A stretch of 64,000 bases of DNA, from assembly GCF_003990975.1 (NCBI RefSeq), contig NZ_RZJR01000001.1:434001-498000 (forward strand). The letters run 5' to 3'. The notes under the pieces were generated by a model. That model had not been told where the DNA came from. It did no database searches and was given only the letters and a program-made list of their open reading frames with translations. A program made the position numbers and the translations under genes. Numbering within the stretch: the stretch's first letter is position 1; each line of letters starts with the position of its first letter. Shown here in pieces: positions 53,818 through 61,691 of the stretch. This DNA comes from Cohnella sp. AR92. Its GTDB lineage: Bacteria > Bacillota > Bacilli > Paenibacillales > Paenibacillaceae.

Positions 53818-54824
53818 TGCAGAAATTCTGGAACGATCAGGTTTCCTGGGGACTTGCGGGCATCTATCTGCTCGGGGCCATCGCCGTTCTGGCGGTCGTC
53901 ATCGTCTTCGTCACCTACGCCATCTACTTCGAACGCAAGGTCATCGGCTGGATGCAATACCGCAGGGGACCGAACCGCACGGGCCCGCTGGGCCTGCTTC
54001 AGACGGTGGCGGACGTCGCCAAGCTGCTGATCAAGGAGGACACGATTCCGGCCAAAGCGGACAAAGCGCTGTTCATCCTCGCGCCCGCCCTCGCGTTCGT
54101 GCCTTCTTTTCTCGTGCTCGCCATCATTCCTTACGGGTTAAACCTTCAATTCGCGGATCTTAACGTCGGCTTCCTCTACTATGTCGCTCTCTCCGGAATT
54201 ACCACGATCGCCATCGTCATCGGCGGATGGTCGTCGAACAACAAGTACGCCCTGCTCGGAGGCATGCGATCGGCGGCGCAGATGATCAGCTACGAAGTGC
54301 CGCTCGTGCTCTCGGTCGTCGGCATCGCGATGATGACGGAGAGCCTCAACCTGAGGGACATCGTCATCCACCAGGAAGGGTACTTCTGGCATTGGAACTT
54401 CATCCCGCAGATCATCGGCTTCGCCGTCTTCGTCGTTGCGGCGATCTCGGAGCTGAACCGGACGCCGTTCGACCTTCCGGAGGCCGAGTCCGAGCTGGTG
54501 GCCGGCTATCACGTGGAGTACAGCGGCTTCCGCTTCGCTTTCTTCATGCTCACCGAATATATCTACGTGTACGCGATCGCCTGTCTCGCCACGATCCTGT
54601 TCTTGGGCGGCTGGAATCCTCCGATTCCTCAGCTTGATTTTATTCCCGGCTTGCTCTGGTTCGCGCTGAAGTTCGCGTTCATCGTCTTCTTCTTGTTCTG
54701 GATCCGGGCCACGCTTCCGCGGCTCCGCGTCGACCAGCTCATGGGCATGGCCTGGAAGGTGCTGCTTCCGCTGGCGATCGCGAATATTTTCCTAACGGCG
54801 CTTGGCATTGAATGGTGGGGTTAA
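53817..54824 (+). CDS. nuoH: NADH-quinone oxidoreductase subunit H
   Basis: Membrane-arm subunit of 335 residues with about eight helices that forms the quinone tunnel with NuoB and NuoD. Conserved segments: YFERKVIGWMQYRRGPNRTGPLGLLQ and SELNRTPFDLPEAESELVAGYHVEYSG. TGATG overlap with nuoD. Confidence 0.97.
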   Translation: MQKFWNDQVSWGLAGIYLLGAIAVLAVVIVFVTYAIYFERKVIGWMQYRRGPNRTGPLGLLQTVADVAKLLIKEDTIPAKADKALFILAPALAFVPSFLVLAIIPYGLNLQFADLNVGFLYYVALSGITTIAIVIGGWSSNNKYALLGGMRSAAQMISYEVPLVLSVVGIAMMTESLNLRDIVIHQEGYFWHWNFIPQIIGFAVFVVAAISELNRTPFDLPEAESELVAGYHVEYSGFRFAFFMLTEYIYVYAIACLATILFLGGWNPPIPQLDFIPGLLWFALKFAFIVFFLFWIRATLPRLRVDQLMGMAWKVLLPLAIANIFLTALGIEWWG

Positions 54825-54843
54825 GAGGGGAGGCTGATGGCTG

Positions 54844-55305
54844 ATGGCTATAAGAGGAACGGGAATCGTAAAAGGCCTGGGAGTCACGCTGCGGACGATG
54901 GGGGCGAAGAAAGTCACACTCAAGTATCCGGACGTGCCGATCGAGATGCCGGACCGGTTCCGCGGCATCCAGTACTTCGAGCCGGACAAGTGCATCGTGT
55001 GCAACCAGTGCGCCCGCATCTGCCCGACCGACTGCATCACGTTAACGGGGAAGCCGAATCCGGACCCCGAGAAGAAGGGCAAGGTCATCGATACGTTCGA
55101 CCTGAACTTCGAGATCTGCATTCTGTGCGACCTGTGCACGGAGGTCTGTCCGACCGAGGCCATCGTCATGACGAACAACTTCGAGCTGGCGGCCTACAGC
55201 CGGGACGATCTGTTCAAGGATCGGGATTGGCTGTACGGCAATAACCGGAATATCCGCGAGGACAACAACAACATAGGCGCTCCTCAGAGAGGGGGAGCCA
55301 AATAA
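54844..55305 (+). CDS. nuoI: NADH-quinone oxidoreductase subunit I
   Basis: Ferredoxin-like subunit of 153 residues with two [4Fe-4S] clusters. Motif 1 is CIVCNQCARICP and motif 2 is CILCDLCTEVCP, both full CX2CX2CX3C sets. With the NADH-oxidising module absent, NuoI is the most likely entry point for electrons from a ferredoxin or another donor (inference). A 19-nt gap from nuoH. Confidence 0.97.
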   Translation: MAIRGTGIVKGLGVTLRTMGAKKVTLKYPDVPIEMPDRFRGIQYFEPDKCIVCNQCARICPTDCITLTGKPNPDPEKKGKVIDTFDLNFEICILCDLCTEVCPTEAIVMTNNFELAAYSRDDLFKDRDWLYGNNRNIREDNNNIGAPQRGGAK

Positions 55306-55308
55306 GCC

Positions 55309-55848
55309 GTGTTCAACTTTAACATCGAATTCAACGGAGAATTCTTCGCTTTCTTCCTTCTCGCGGTATGCGCGATCGTCGGCGCCGTGCTCGCGATCAA
55401 CTTCACGAAGGTGGTCCATACGGCGCTTTCCCTCGCCTTCACCTTCGTCTCGCTGGCGGGCATCTATGTGCTGCTGGAGGCGGAGTTCGTCGCTTTCGTC
55501 CAGGTGCTGATCTACGTCGGCGCCGTCACGATCCTGATGATCTTCGGAATCATGATGACGAAGCATCAGGACGAAGGGAAGGAACGGACGCGACCGCTGC
55601 TGGAAGGGCTTGCCGCCGTCGGCTGCATCTGCTTGTTCGGCATCCTGTTCTACGCGATCCGCAGCGCGTCGTTCCCCGAGCCGGCGGATAAGCTTCCGGC
55701 AGACAATACGATGAGCCTCGGCAAGCTGCTCTATTCCGCGTATGCGATACCGTTCGAGCTCGTCTCCGTGCTATTGACCGTCGCGTTCATCGGAGCGGTG
55801 GCGCTGGCGAAGCGGGAGCCGGAGGAAAAGGAGGGGGGGCCGTCATGA
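55309..55848 (+). CDS. nuoJ: NADH-quinone oxidoreductase subunit J
   Basis: Membrane subunit of 179 residues with five helices; TM3 ([20 protein letters not shown]) carries the pi-bulge segment that couples quinone reduction to pumping. GTG start at 55309, only three bases after the nuoI stop, with GGGGAG nearby. It overlaps nuoK by four bases. Confidence 0.95.
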   Translation: MFNFNIEFNGEFFAFFLLAVCAIVGAVLAINFTKVVHTALSLAFTFVSLAGIYVLLEAEFVAFVQVLIYVGAVTILMIFGIMMTKHQDEGKERTRPLLEGLAAVGCICLFGILFYAIRSASFPEPADKLPADNTMSLGKLLYSAYAIPFELVSVLLTVAFIGAVALAKREPEEKEGGPS

Positions 55849-56153
55849 CGATGCTGTCATCCTATCTGACGCTGGCCGCCGTTCTTTTCTGCATCGGGCT
55901 GTACGGGGTGATCACGAAGAGGAACGCGGTGATCGTGCTCCTCTCCATCGAGCTGATGCTGAACGCGGTCAATCTTAATCTCATCGCGTTCTCGAAGTAC
56001 GGTATCAATGCCTCGTTGAGAGGCCAAGTGTTCTCGCTCTTCACGATGACGGTCGCGGCCGCGGAGGCCGCCGTCGGGATCGCGGTGCTCATCTCGCTTT
56101 ACCGCCGCCGGGTTACGGTGAACGTAGACGAATTCGATGAGCTCAGGAGGTAG
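55845..56153 (+). CDS. nuoK: NADH-quinone oxidoreductase subunit K
   Basis: Three-helix membrane subunit, 102 residues, with the two buried glutamates of the family ([13 protein letters not shown] and [17 protein letters not shown]). It is homologous to MrpC. ATG overlaps nuoJ (ATGA), and the nuoL start follows a GGAGG formed by the last nuoK codons. Confidence 0.96.
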   Translation: MTMLSSYLTLAAVLFCIGLYGVITKRNAVIVLLSIELMLNAVNLNLIAFSKYGINASLRGQVFSLFTMTVAAAEAAVGIAVLISLYRRRVTVNVDEFDELRR

Positions 56154-56157
56154 CGCC

Positions 56158-58038
56158 ATGGATATCGTTTTCTCGCAGTATGCCTGGTTCGCCCCGCTGT
56201 TCCCGCTTGCCGCGTTCGCCGTCCTGACGGCGATGGGGCGGGGGCTTCGAACGACCGGGGCATGGGTCGCCACGATCGCTTCCTTGCTCTCCTTCGTGCT
56301 CTCGCTTCTGATCGCCATCGAGAGGCTCGGGGATTCGGCGGAGGATTATACCGGCCGGATCGAATGGCTGAGAGCGGGCTCGATCGTTCTGCACGCAGGC
56401 TATGAAGTGACCAATCTTACCGCCCTTATGCTGATCATCGTGACGCTTGTGGCTTTGCTCGTGAATATCTACTCGCTCGGCTATATGAAGGACGACGAGA
56501 GGATCTCCGTCTTCTTCGGTTATGTGGCCCTGTTTACCGCTTCAATGCTTGGGCTGGTGCTGGCCGACAACCTATTGACGCTGTACATATGCTGGGAGCT
56601 GGTCGGGGTGTGCTCGTTCCTCCTGATCGGCTTCTGGTTCCGCAAGCCGGAAGCGAGAGCGGCAGCGAAGAAGGCGTTTATCGTCACCCGGATCGGAGAC
56701 CTGGGCCTTCTGATCGCCATTCTGCTGCTGTACTGGAACATGCCGAACCATGAGCTCGACTTCACCAGCTTCTACAACGTGTTCCACTCGCAGAGCGGGC
56801 TGATCTCGACCTCTCTTACTACCTTAATCGCGCTTCTTATCTTCCTGGGAGCCGTCGGCAAGTCCGGGCAATTCCCGCTGCACGTGTGGCTTCCGGACGC
56901 GATGGAAGGCCCGACGCCGATCAGCGCGCTGATCCATGCGGCGACGATGGTGGCGGCAGGCGTCTATCTCGTCGTTCGGACGTTCGATATCTTCGCCGCA
57001 TCGGATGCGGCGCTCACGACCGTCGCGGTCGTCGGCGCGTTCACCGCGATCTTCGCCGCGTCCGTCGGGCTGGCCCAGAACGATATCAAGCGAATCCTCG
57101 CTTATTCGACGGTCAGCCAGCTGGGCTACATGATGCTGGCGCTGGGAGCGGGATCCACGACGGCGGGAATGTTCCATCTGTTCACGCATGCCTTCTTCAA
57201 GGCGCTTCTTTTCCTCGCGGCCGGGAGCGTCATCCATGCCGTCCATACGCAGGATATCCGCGAGATGGGCGGGCTGGGCCGCCGGATGAAGATAACGGCA
57301 TGGACCTTCGGGATCGGGGCGCTCGCGCTGTCCGGAATCCCGCCGTTCGCGGGCTTCTGGTCGAAGGATGCGGTACTGGCCGCCGCTCTGGACGACAGCC
57401 CTTGGTTGTTCGCGGTCGGTCTCGCGGCCGCCTTCTTCACGGCGCTCTACATGGCGAGGTTGTTCTTCCTCGTCTTCATGGGGAAGGCTCGGGGAGACGC
57501 GCGGGCCTATGCCCATGCGAAGGAATCGCCTCTCGTCATGACGCTGCCGCTTCTCGTGCTTGCCGTCTTCTCCGTCGCCGCGGGCTTCGTCGAGACCCCG
57601 TGGAACGAGTGGCTGGGCTCCTGGCTCACCGACGGAGAGGAGAAGGGTTCGTTCAGCAGCATGGTCGTGATCTCTTCGATCGGCGCATCGCTGCTCGGCC
57701 TCTATCTCGGCTGGCTATTCTACGGAAGAACGTCCGCCGGCCGCAACCCGGTCGCGGAGAGGCTTCCTTGGCTCACGCGCCTGTTGGAGCGTAAATATTA
57801 CGTCGACGAGCTCTATGAGCTGGCGTTCGTCCGTCCACTGGCGAAGCTAGGGCGCGGGCTGTCCCGGTTCGACGAGGCAGTCGTCGACGGAGCGGTCCGA
57901 TTGGTCGGCAGCTCGGTGCAAGCGGCCGGCAAGCTGAATACAAGACTGCAGAGCGGGCAGGTTCAGGCGTATGCGCTGTACGGGGTGCTGGGCGCCGTCA
58001 TCCTGATTCTAGCCATCGCCGGAAGGAGGTTCTGGTGA
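56158..58038 (+). CDS. nuoL: NADH-quinone oxidoreductase subunit L
   Basis: Antiporter-like pumping subunit at the far end of the membrane arm, 626 residues. It holds the Q-Lys-Glu chain of the family: FCWELVGVCSFLLIGFW-like segment (CWELVGVCSFLLIGFW here), GKSGQFPLHVWLPDAMEGPTPISALIHAATMVAAGVY and HLFTHAFFKALLFL. The C-terminal part supplies the lateral helix and last helix. The ATG at 56158 follows GGAGG; an in-frame start at 56137 lies within nuoK. Confidence 0.96.
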   Translation: MDIVFSQYAWFAPLFPLAAFAVLTAMGRGLRTTGAWVATIASLLSFVLSLLIAIERLGDSAEDYTGRIEWLRAGSIVLHAGYEVTNLTALMLIIVTLVALLVNIYSLGYMKDDERISVFFGYVALFTASMLGLVLADNLLTLYICWELVGVCSFLLIGFWFRKPEARAAAKKAFIVTRIGDLGLLIAILLLYWNMPNHELDFTSFYNVFHSQSGLISTSLTTLIALLIFLGAVGKSGQFPLHVWLPDAMEGPTPISALIHAATMVAAGVYLVVRTFDIFAASDAALTTVAVVGAFTAIFAASVGLAQNDIKRILAYSTVSQLGYMMLALGAGSTTAGMFHLFTHAFFKALLFLAAGSVIHAVHTQDIREMGGLGRRMKITAWTFGIGALALSGIPPFAGFWSKDAVLAAALDDSPWLFAVGLAAAFFTALYMARLFFLVFMGKARGDARAYAHAKESPLVMTLPLLVLAVFSVAAGFVETPWNEWLGSWLTDGEEKGSFSSMVVISSIGASLLGLYLGWLFYGRTSAGRNPVAERLPWLTRLLERKYYVDELYELAFVRPLAKLGRGLSRFDEAVVDGAVRLVGSSVQAAGKLNTRLQSGQVQAYALYGVLGAVILILAIAGRRFW

Positions 58039-59648
58039 TGCTGGAGGACCTTCCGATCTTATCGATTATCGCCTTCCTGCCTCTGCTCGGGGCATTGGTT
58101 ACGCTGTTTCTCCCGCAGGGCGGCAGCCGAATCATCCGCTTCACCGCACTCGTCTTCACCTTTGCTCCTCTGCTTCTGGCAATCGCGCTCTATATCTCCT
58201 ATGAACCCGCCGTCGGCGGAGGAGCCTTCGCCGAGAAGCTGACCTGGCTGTCCATCCCGCTTAATATGGACGCGGGGCTGAGCAACAACGGAGTGACCTC
58301 CTATCGGCTGCTCTTCGACTATCGGATGGGCATCGACGGAATCTCCCTCCCGCTCGTGCTTCTGACGGGAGTCGTCTCGTCGATGGCCGCGTTGGCCTCC
58401 GTCCACATCCGCAAACGCAGGAAGCTCTATTACTTCCTCTTCCTGCTGCTCCAGACGGGGATGTACGGGGTGTTCCTCGCGCGGGATCTGACTCTGTTCT
58501 TCATCTTCTTCGAGCTGACTCTCATTCCGATGTTCTTCCTGATCGGAATCTGGGGCTACTTCGGAAGGGAGCAGGCGGCGAATCGATTCCTCGTCTACAA
58601 CGGGCTCGGCTCGGCGTTCATGCTGCTGGCGTTCCTTATTCTGATCGCGACGGCAGGCTTCAGCACGGCGCCTTCGGCAACGGGCATGCAGCTGACCTTC
58701 AGCGGAAGCTATGAGGTGCTGTTCGCGAATCTGTCCGATCCGAATGCGGCAGCTAACCTGAACAGCGCGATGCATTTGTCGGATCCCTTGAAGTGGTCCG
58801 CATTCGTCCTCTTGATCGTCGCTTTCGGAATCAAGCTTCCGATTTTCCCTCTGCACACCTGGATGCTGAAGGTGCATGCGGAAGCGGCTCCGCCGGTCGT
58901 CATGATTCACTCCGGCATCCTTCTCAAGATGGGTGCGTACGGCTTGATTCGCTTCGGGGCGTTCCTGTTCCCCGATCAATTGGATTCGTGGGCGCCGGTG
59001 CTGGCGACGCTGGGCGTCGTCAATATCCTGTACGGAGCGATTCTGGCATGCGCGCAGAAGGAATTCAAGCTCGTTCTCGCTTACTCCAGCATCAGCCACA
59101 TGGGGATCGTTCTGCTCGGGGTCGCTTCCTTGAACGAGACGGGCCTCGAGGGAGCCGTGTTCCAGAGCGTCTCGCACGGGCTCATCTCCGCGCTGCTGTT
59201 CTTGATCGTCGGGAGCTTGTACGAGCGAACGGAGACGACTCGGATCGACGAGCTGGGCGGACTGGCAAGGGTGCTTCCGTTCACCTCGGGCATTCTGCTG
59301 ACGGCCGGGCTCGCTTCTCTCGGATTGCCGGGGCTGTCGGGCTTCGTCGGGGAGCTGCTGTCGTTCATGGGCTTGTTCGACGCCTACCCGTGGCTGACGG
59401 CGGCCGGCGTTCTCGGCCTCTTGTTCGCGGCGGTGTACGTACTTCGAAGCGTGCTCTCGATGACGTACGGAGGGCTGCCGGACCGCTTCGCGGCGGTAAG
59501 GGAAGTTCGCTTCGTCGAAGCGCTGCCGATGATCGTGCTGACGGCGCTAATCGTTCTGATAGGGGTATATCCATCGATTATGACCGATATAATGTCGCAC
59601 GGCTTCGACGGCATGATCAAGCTACTTCAGCCTGGGCACGGGGGGTAA
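58038..59648 (+). CDS. nuoM: NADH-quinone oxidoreductase subunit M
   Basis: Antiporter-like pumping subunit of 536 residues with about 14 helices. Family segments: FFIFFELTLIPMFFLIGIWG, GIKLPIFPLHTWMLKVHAEAAPPVVMIHSGILLKMGAYGLIRF with the buried Lys and Glu, and YSSISHMGIVLLG. The ATG overlaps the nuoL TGA (TGATG) with GGAAGGAGGT upstream; a GTG three bases earlier is also possible. Confidence 0.95.
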   Translation: MLEDLPILSIIAFLPLLGALVTLFLPQGGSRIIRFTALVFTFAPLLLAIALYISYEPAVGGGAFAEKLTWLSIPLNMDAGLSNNGVTSYRLLFDYRMGIDGISLPLVLLTGVVSSMAALASVHIRKRRKLYYFLFLLLQTGMYGVFLARDLTLFFIFFELTLIPMFFLIGIWGYFGREQAANRFLVYNGLGSAFMLLAFLILIATAGFSTAPSATGMQLTFSGSYEVLFANLSDPNAAANLNSAMHLSDPLKWSAFVLLIVAFGIKLPIFPLHTWMLKVHAEAAPPVVMIHSGILLKMGAYGLIRFGAFLFPDQLDSWAPVLATLGVVNILYGAILACAQKEFKLVLAYSSISHMGIVLLGVASLNETGLEGAVFQSVSHGLISALLFLIVGSLYERTETTRIDELGGLARVLPFTSGILLTAGLASLGLPGLSGFVGELLSFMGLFDAYPWLTAAGVLGLLFAAVYVLRSVLSMTYGGLPDRFAAVREVRFVEALPMIVLTALIVLIGVYPSIMTDIMSHGFDGMIKLLQPGHGG

Positions 59649-59652
59649 AGAG

Positions 59653-61188
59653 ATGCAGACATTGACTTGGAGCGAAACCTGGTACCTGGCCCCCGAGATC
59701 GTTCTGGCCGCTTTTACCCTCGTGCTGGCGATTGCGGATCTGGTTCTCCCCGGGCGGATCAACCGCGATCTGATCGGGTGGGGCGCCGTGCTCGGCTTGT
59801 TGACGGCCGGCGTATTCGTCGGCTGGCACATTCATGATCTTGGTGTCTGGGACTCGGCGGGGCGTGATCCTTACTACAATCTGCTCGATGGAAGCTATCG
59901 CGTGGACGATTTCGGCAACCTGCTCAAGCTGGTTTTCCTGGGGGCGGCCGCTTTGATCGTATTGGCATCCCTGGGGACGCTGAAGAAGGAAGAGATCCCG
60001 ATCAAGGGCGAATTCTATTATCTCGTTCTGCCCGCCGTCCTGGGCGCCATGGTAATGGCCTCCTCCGGAGACCTGATTACCCTGTTCGTCGGAATGGAAC
60101 TGCTTAGCATCACTTCCTATGTTCTCGTCGGCATCCGCAAGAGCAGCGGCCTGTCGGGGGAAGCGGCTTTTAAGTACGTGGTGACGGGCGGAACGGCGTC
60201 GGCCTTCGTGCTCTACGGGATGTCCTTCCTGTACGGCGTGACGGGTTCGACCCGACTATTCGACATTGGGCAAGCGCTGCAGAGCGGTGCCGTCGGCGAT
60301 TACAAAGCCATGGTATACGCGGCTTTCTTCCTGATAATCGTCGGGTTCGCCTTGAAGCTGGCGCTTGCTCCTTTCCACGCTTGGGCTCCGGACGTCTATC
60401 AAGGAGCCCCGACCCCCGTTACTTCGTTCCTGGGCGTCGTAGCGAAAGGCGCCGCGTTCGCCATGCTGTATCGCATCTTCATGAATTCCGCTTTGTTCGC
60501 CGTCTCGGACAACGCGCAGGTTCGCGACGATCTCTACCTCGCGCTCGCCGTGCTGGCGGCCGCCGCCATGATCGTCGGAACCGTCGGGGCCCTGAGGCAG
60601 CAGAACGTGAAGCGGCTGTTGGCGTTGTCGGGGGTGGCGAACGCAGGCATCCTGCTTATCCCGCTGACGCTTGACGTAACCAACCTGCATTCCTCCTTGT
60701 TCTCGGAATTCTTTTACTATCTGCTTGCCTACGTCTTCATGAACGTCGGAGCGTTCGCCGTGCTGACCGCGGTCTCCCGTGAATCGGGAAGCGAAGAGCT
60801 GTCCGCTTTCGCGGGGCTCTACCATCGGGCTCCGTGGACGGCGGGGGCGATGACGGTCCTGGTCTGCTCCCTGGCTGGCTTGCCGGTGACCGGAGGTTTC
60901 TTCGGCAAGCTGTTCATTCTGTTCGGCGCGGTTCAGAATAAGGTCATCTGGCTGGCCGCCATTCTGCTCGCGACGACCGTGACGTCTTATTATGTGTACT
61001 TCAAATTTATTCGCCAGATGTACATGAGAGGCGGCGAATCGGAGAAGCAGGTTCGAGTTCCTCCGGCCGTCGGCTTCGTGATTTGGCTTAGCGCACTGGC
61101 TTCGGTAGCGCTCGGCGTGCTTCCGAAGCCGATCCTCGAATGGGTCAACGATCTCTTCTCGGTTACGAAGGATTTCCTCGCTCCGTAA
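59653..61188 (+). CDS. nuoN: NADH-quinone oxidoreductase subunit N
   Basis: Third antiporter-like pumping subunit, 511 residues and about 14 helices. Family segments: LFVGMELLSITSYVLVGIRK, FKYVVTGGTASAFVLYG, FHAWAPDVYQGAPTPVTSFLGVVAKGAAFA. Last gene of the operon. Starts four bases after the nuoM stop. The 3' region can fold (CTTGCCG/CGGCAAG near 61206) but lacks a clear T-tract. Confidence 0.95.
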   Translation: MQTLTWSETWYLAPEIVLAAFTLVLAIADLVLPGRINRDLIGWGAVLGLLTAGVFVGWHIHDLGVWDSAGRDPYYNLLDGSYRVDDFGNLLKLVFLGAAALIVLASLGTLKKEEIPIKGEFYYLVLPAVLGAMVMASSGDLITLFVGMELLSITSYVLVGIRKSSGLSGEAAFKYVVTGGTASAFVLYGMSFLYGVTGSTRLFDIGQALQSGAVGDYKAMVYAAFFLIIVGFALKLALAPFHAWAPDVYQGAPTPVTSFLGVVAKGAAFAMLYRIFMNSALFAVSDNAQVRDDLYLALAVLAAAAMIVGTVGALRQQNVKRLLALSGVANAGILLIPLTLDVTNLHSSLFSEFFYYLLAYVFMNVGAFAVLTAVSRESGSEELSAFAGLYHRAPWTAGAMTVLVCSLAGLPVTGGFFGKLFILFGAVQNKVIWLAAILLATTVTSYYVYFKFIRQMYMRGGESEKQVRVPPAVGFVIWLSALASVALGVLPKPILEWVNDLFSVTKDFLAP

Positions 61189-61319
61189 TAAATCATCCAT
61201 GGGGCTTGCCGTTCCGCGGTTTCGGCAAGGGCGCTGAGAACGTGTTCCCGGCCGCCGGCGAAGCCCCTCTCCCTCCAGCTCATTTTCCTCTCGCAATGGC
61301 AAATGCTCCTTCTTTGGTT

Positions 61320-61691
61320 CTATCCTAAATGGCGGAAAATATTGCTAGCGTGACGAAAGTCCTCTTTTTGCGCAAATAGGAAGGAAGAACGTGTCGAATC
61401 TAGAAATAGTATAAAGAATAGGGTAGAAGGTTGTTGTTCTTCATCCGCAAGAACCGCTGAAGGCCATATCCGCAATGGGACTGATGATTCGGAATGGGCT
61501 CTGCGTGGTATGGGAAAAAGGAACGAATGCAACGGGTCGGCTCCGGCCGGCAGGTACCGGCTTCCGTTCTCTCCGGCTGTTTGCTTAATAGGCCCGAGAG
61601 AAGAGGACGCACTCCCCCAGCCCAGCTTCCCGCACGCCTGAAGGTGCGGGAAGCGTCTTAGCCAGCATGGGTGCAAAGGTAGGGTTTGACC
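61320..61691 (+). promoter_or_regulatory. Long structured leader upstream of the SLH protease gene
   Basis: About 370 nt without a convincing gene. It holds a perfect hairpin GCTTCCCGCAC/GTGCGGGAAGC (around 61625-61655) about 40 nt before the ATG, with no T-tract, and a TATAAA at about 61412. I compared it with c-di-GMP, cobalamin, T-box and glycine riboswitches and found no match. Confidence 0.4.

Noticed and set aside
53817-54824. Loss of nuoEFG by a window or assembly break
   Set aside because: nuoD and nuoH overlap by one base in a continuous operon, so the absence is genuine at this locus.
61320-61691. c-di-GMP-I riboswitch before the SLH protease
   Set aside because: GTGCAAAGGTAGGG recalls part of the motif but the paired stems and the tetraloop receptor are missing.
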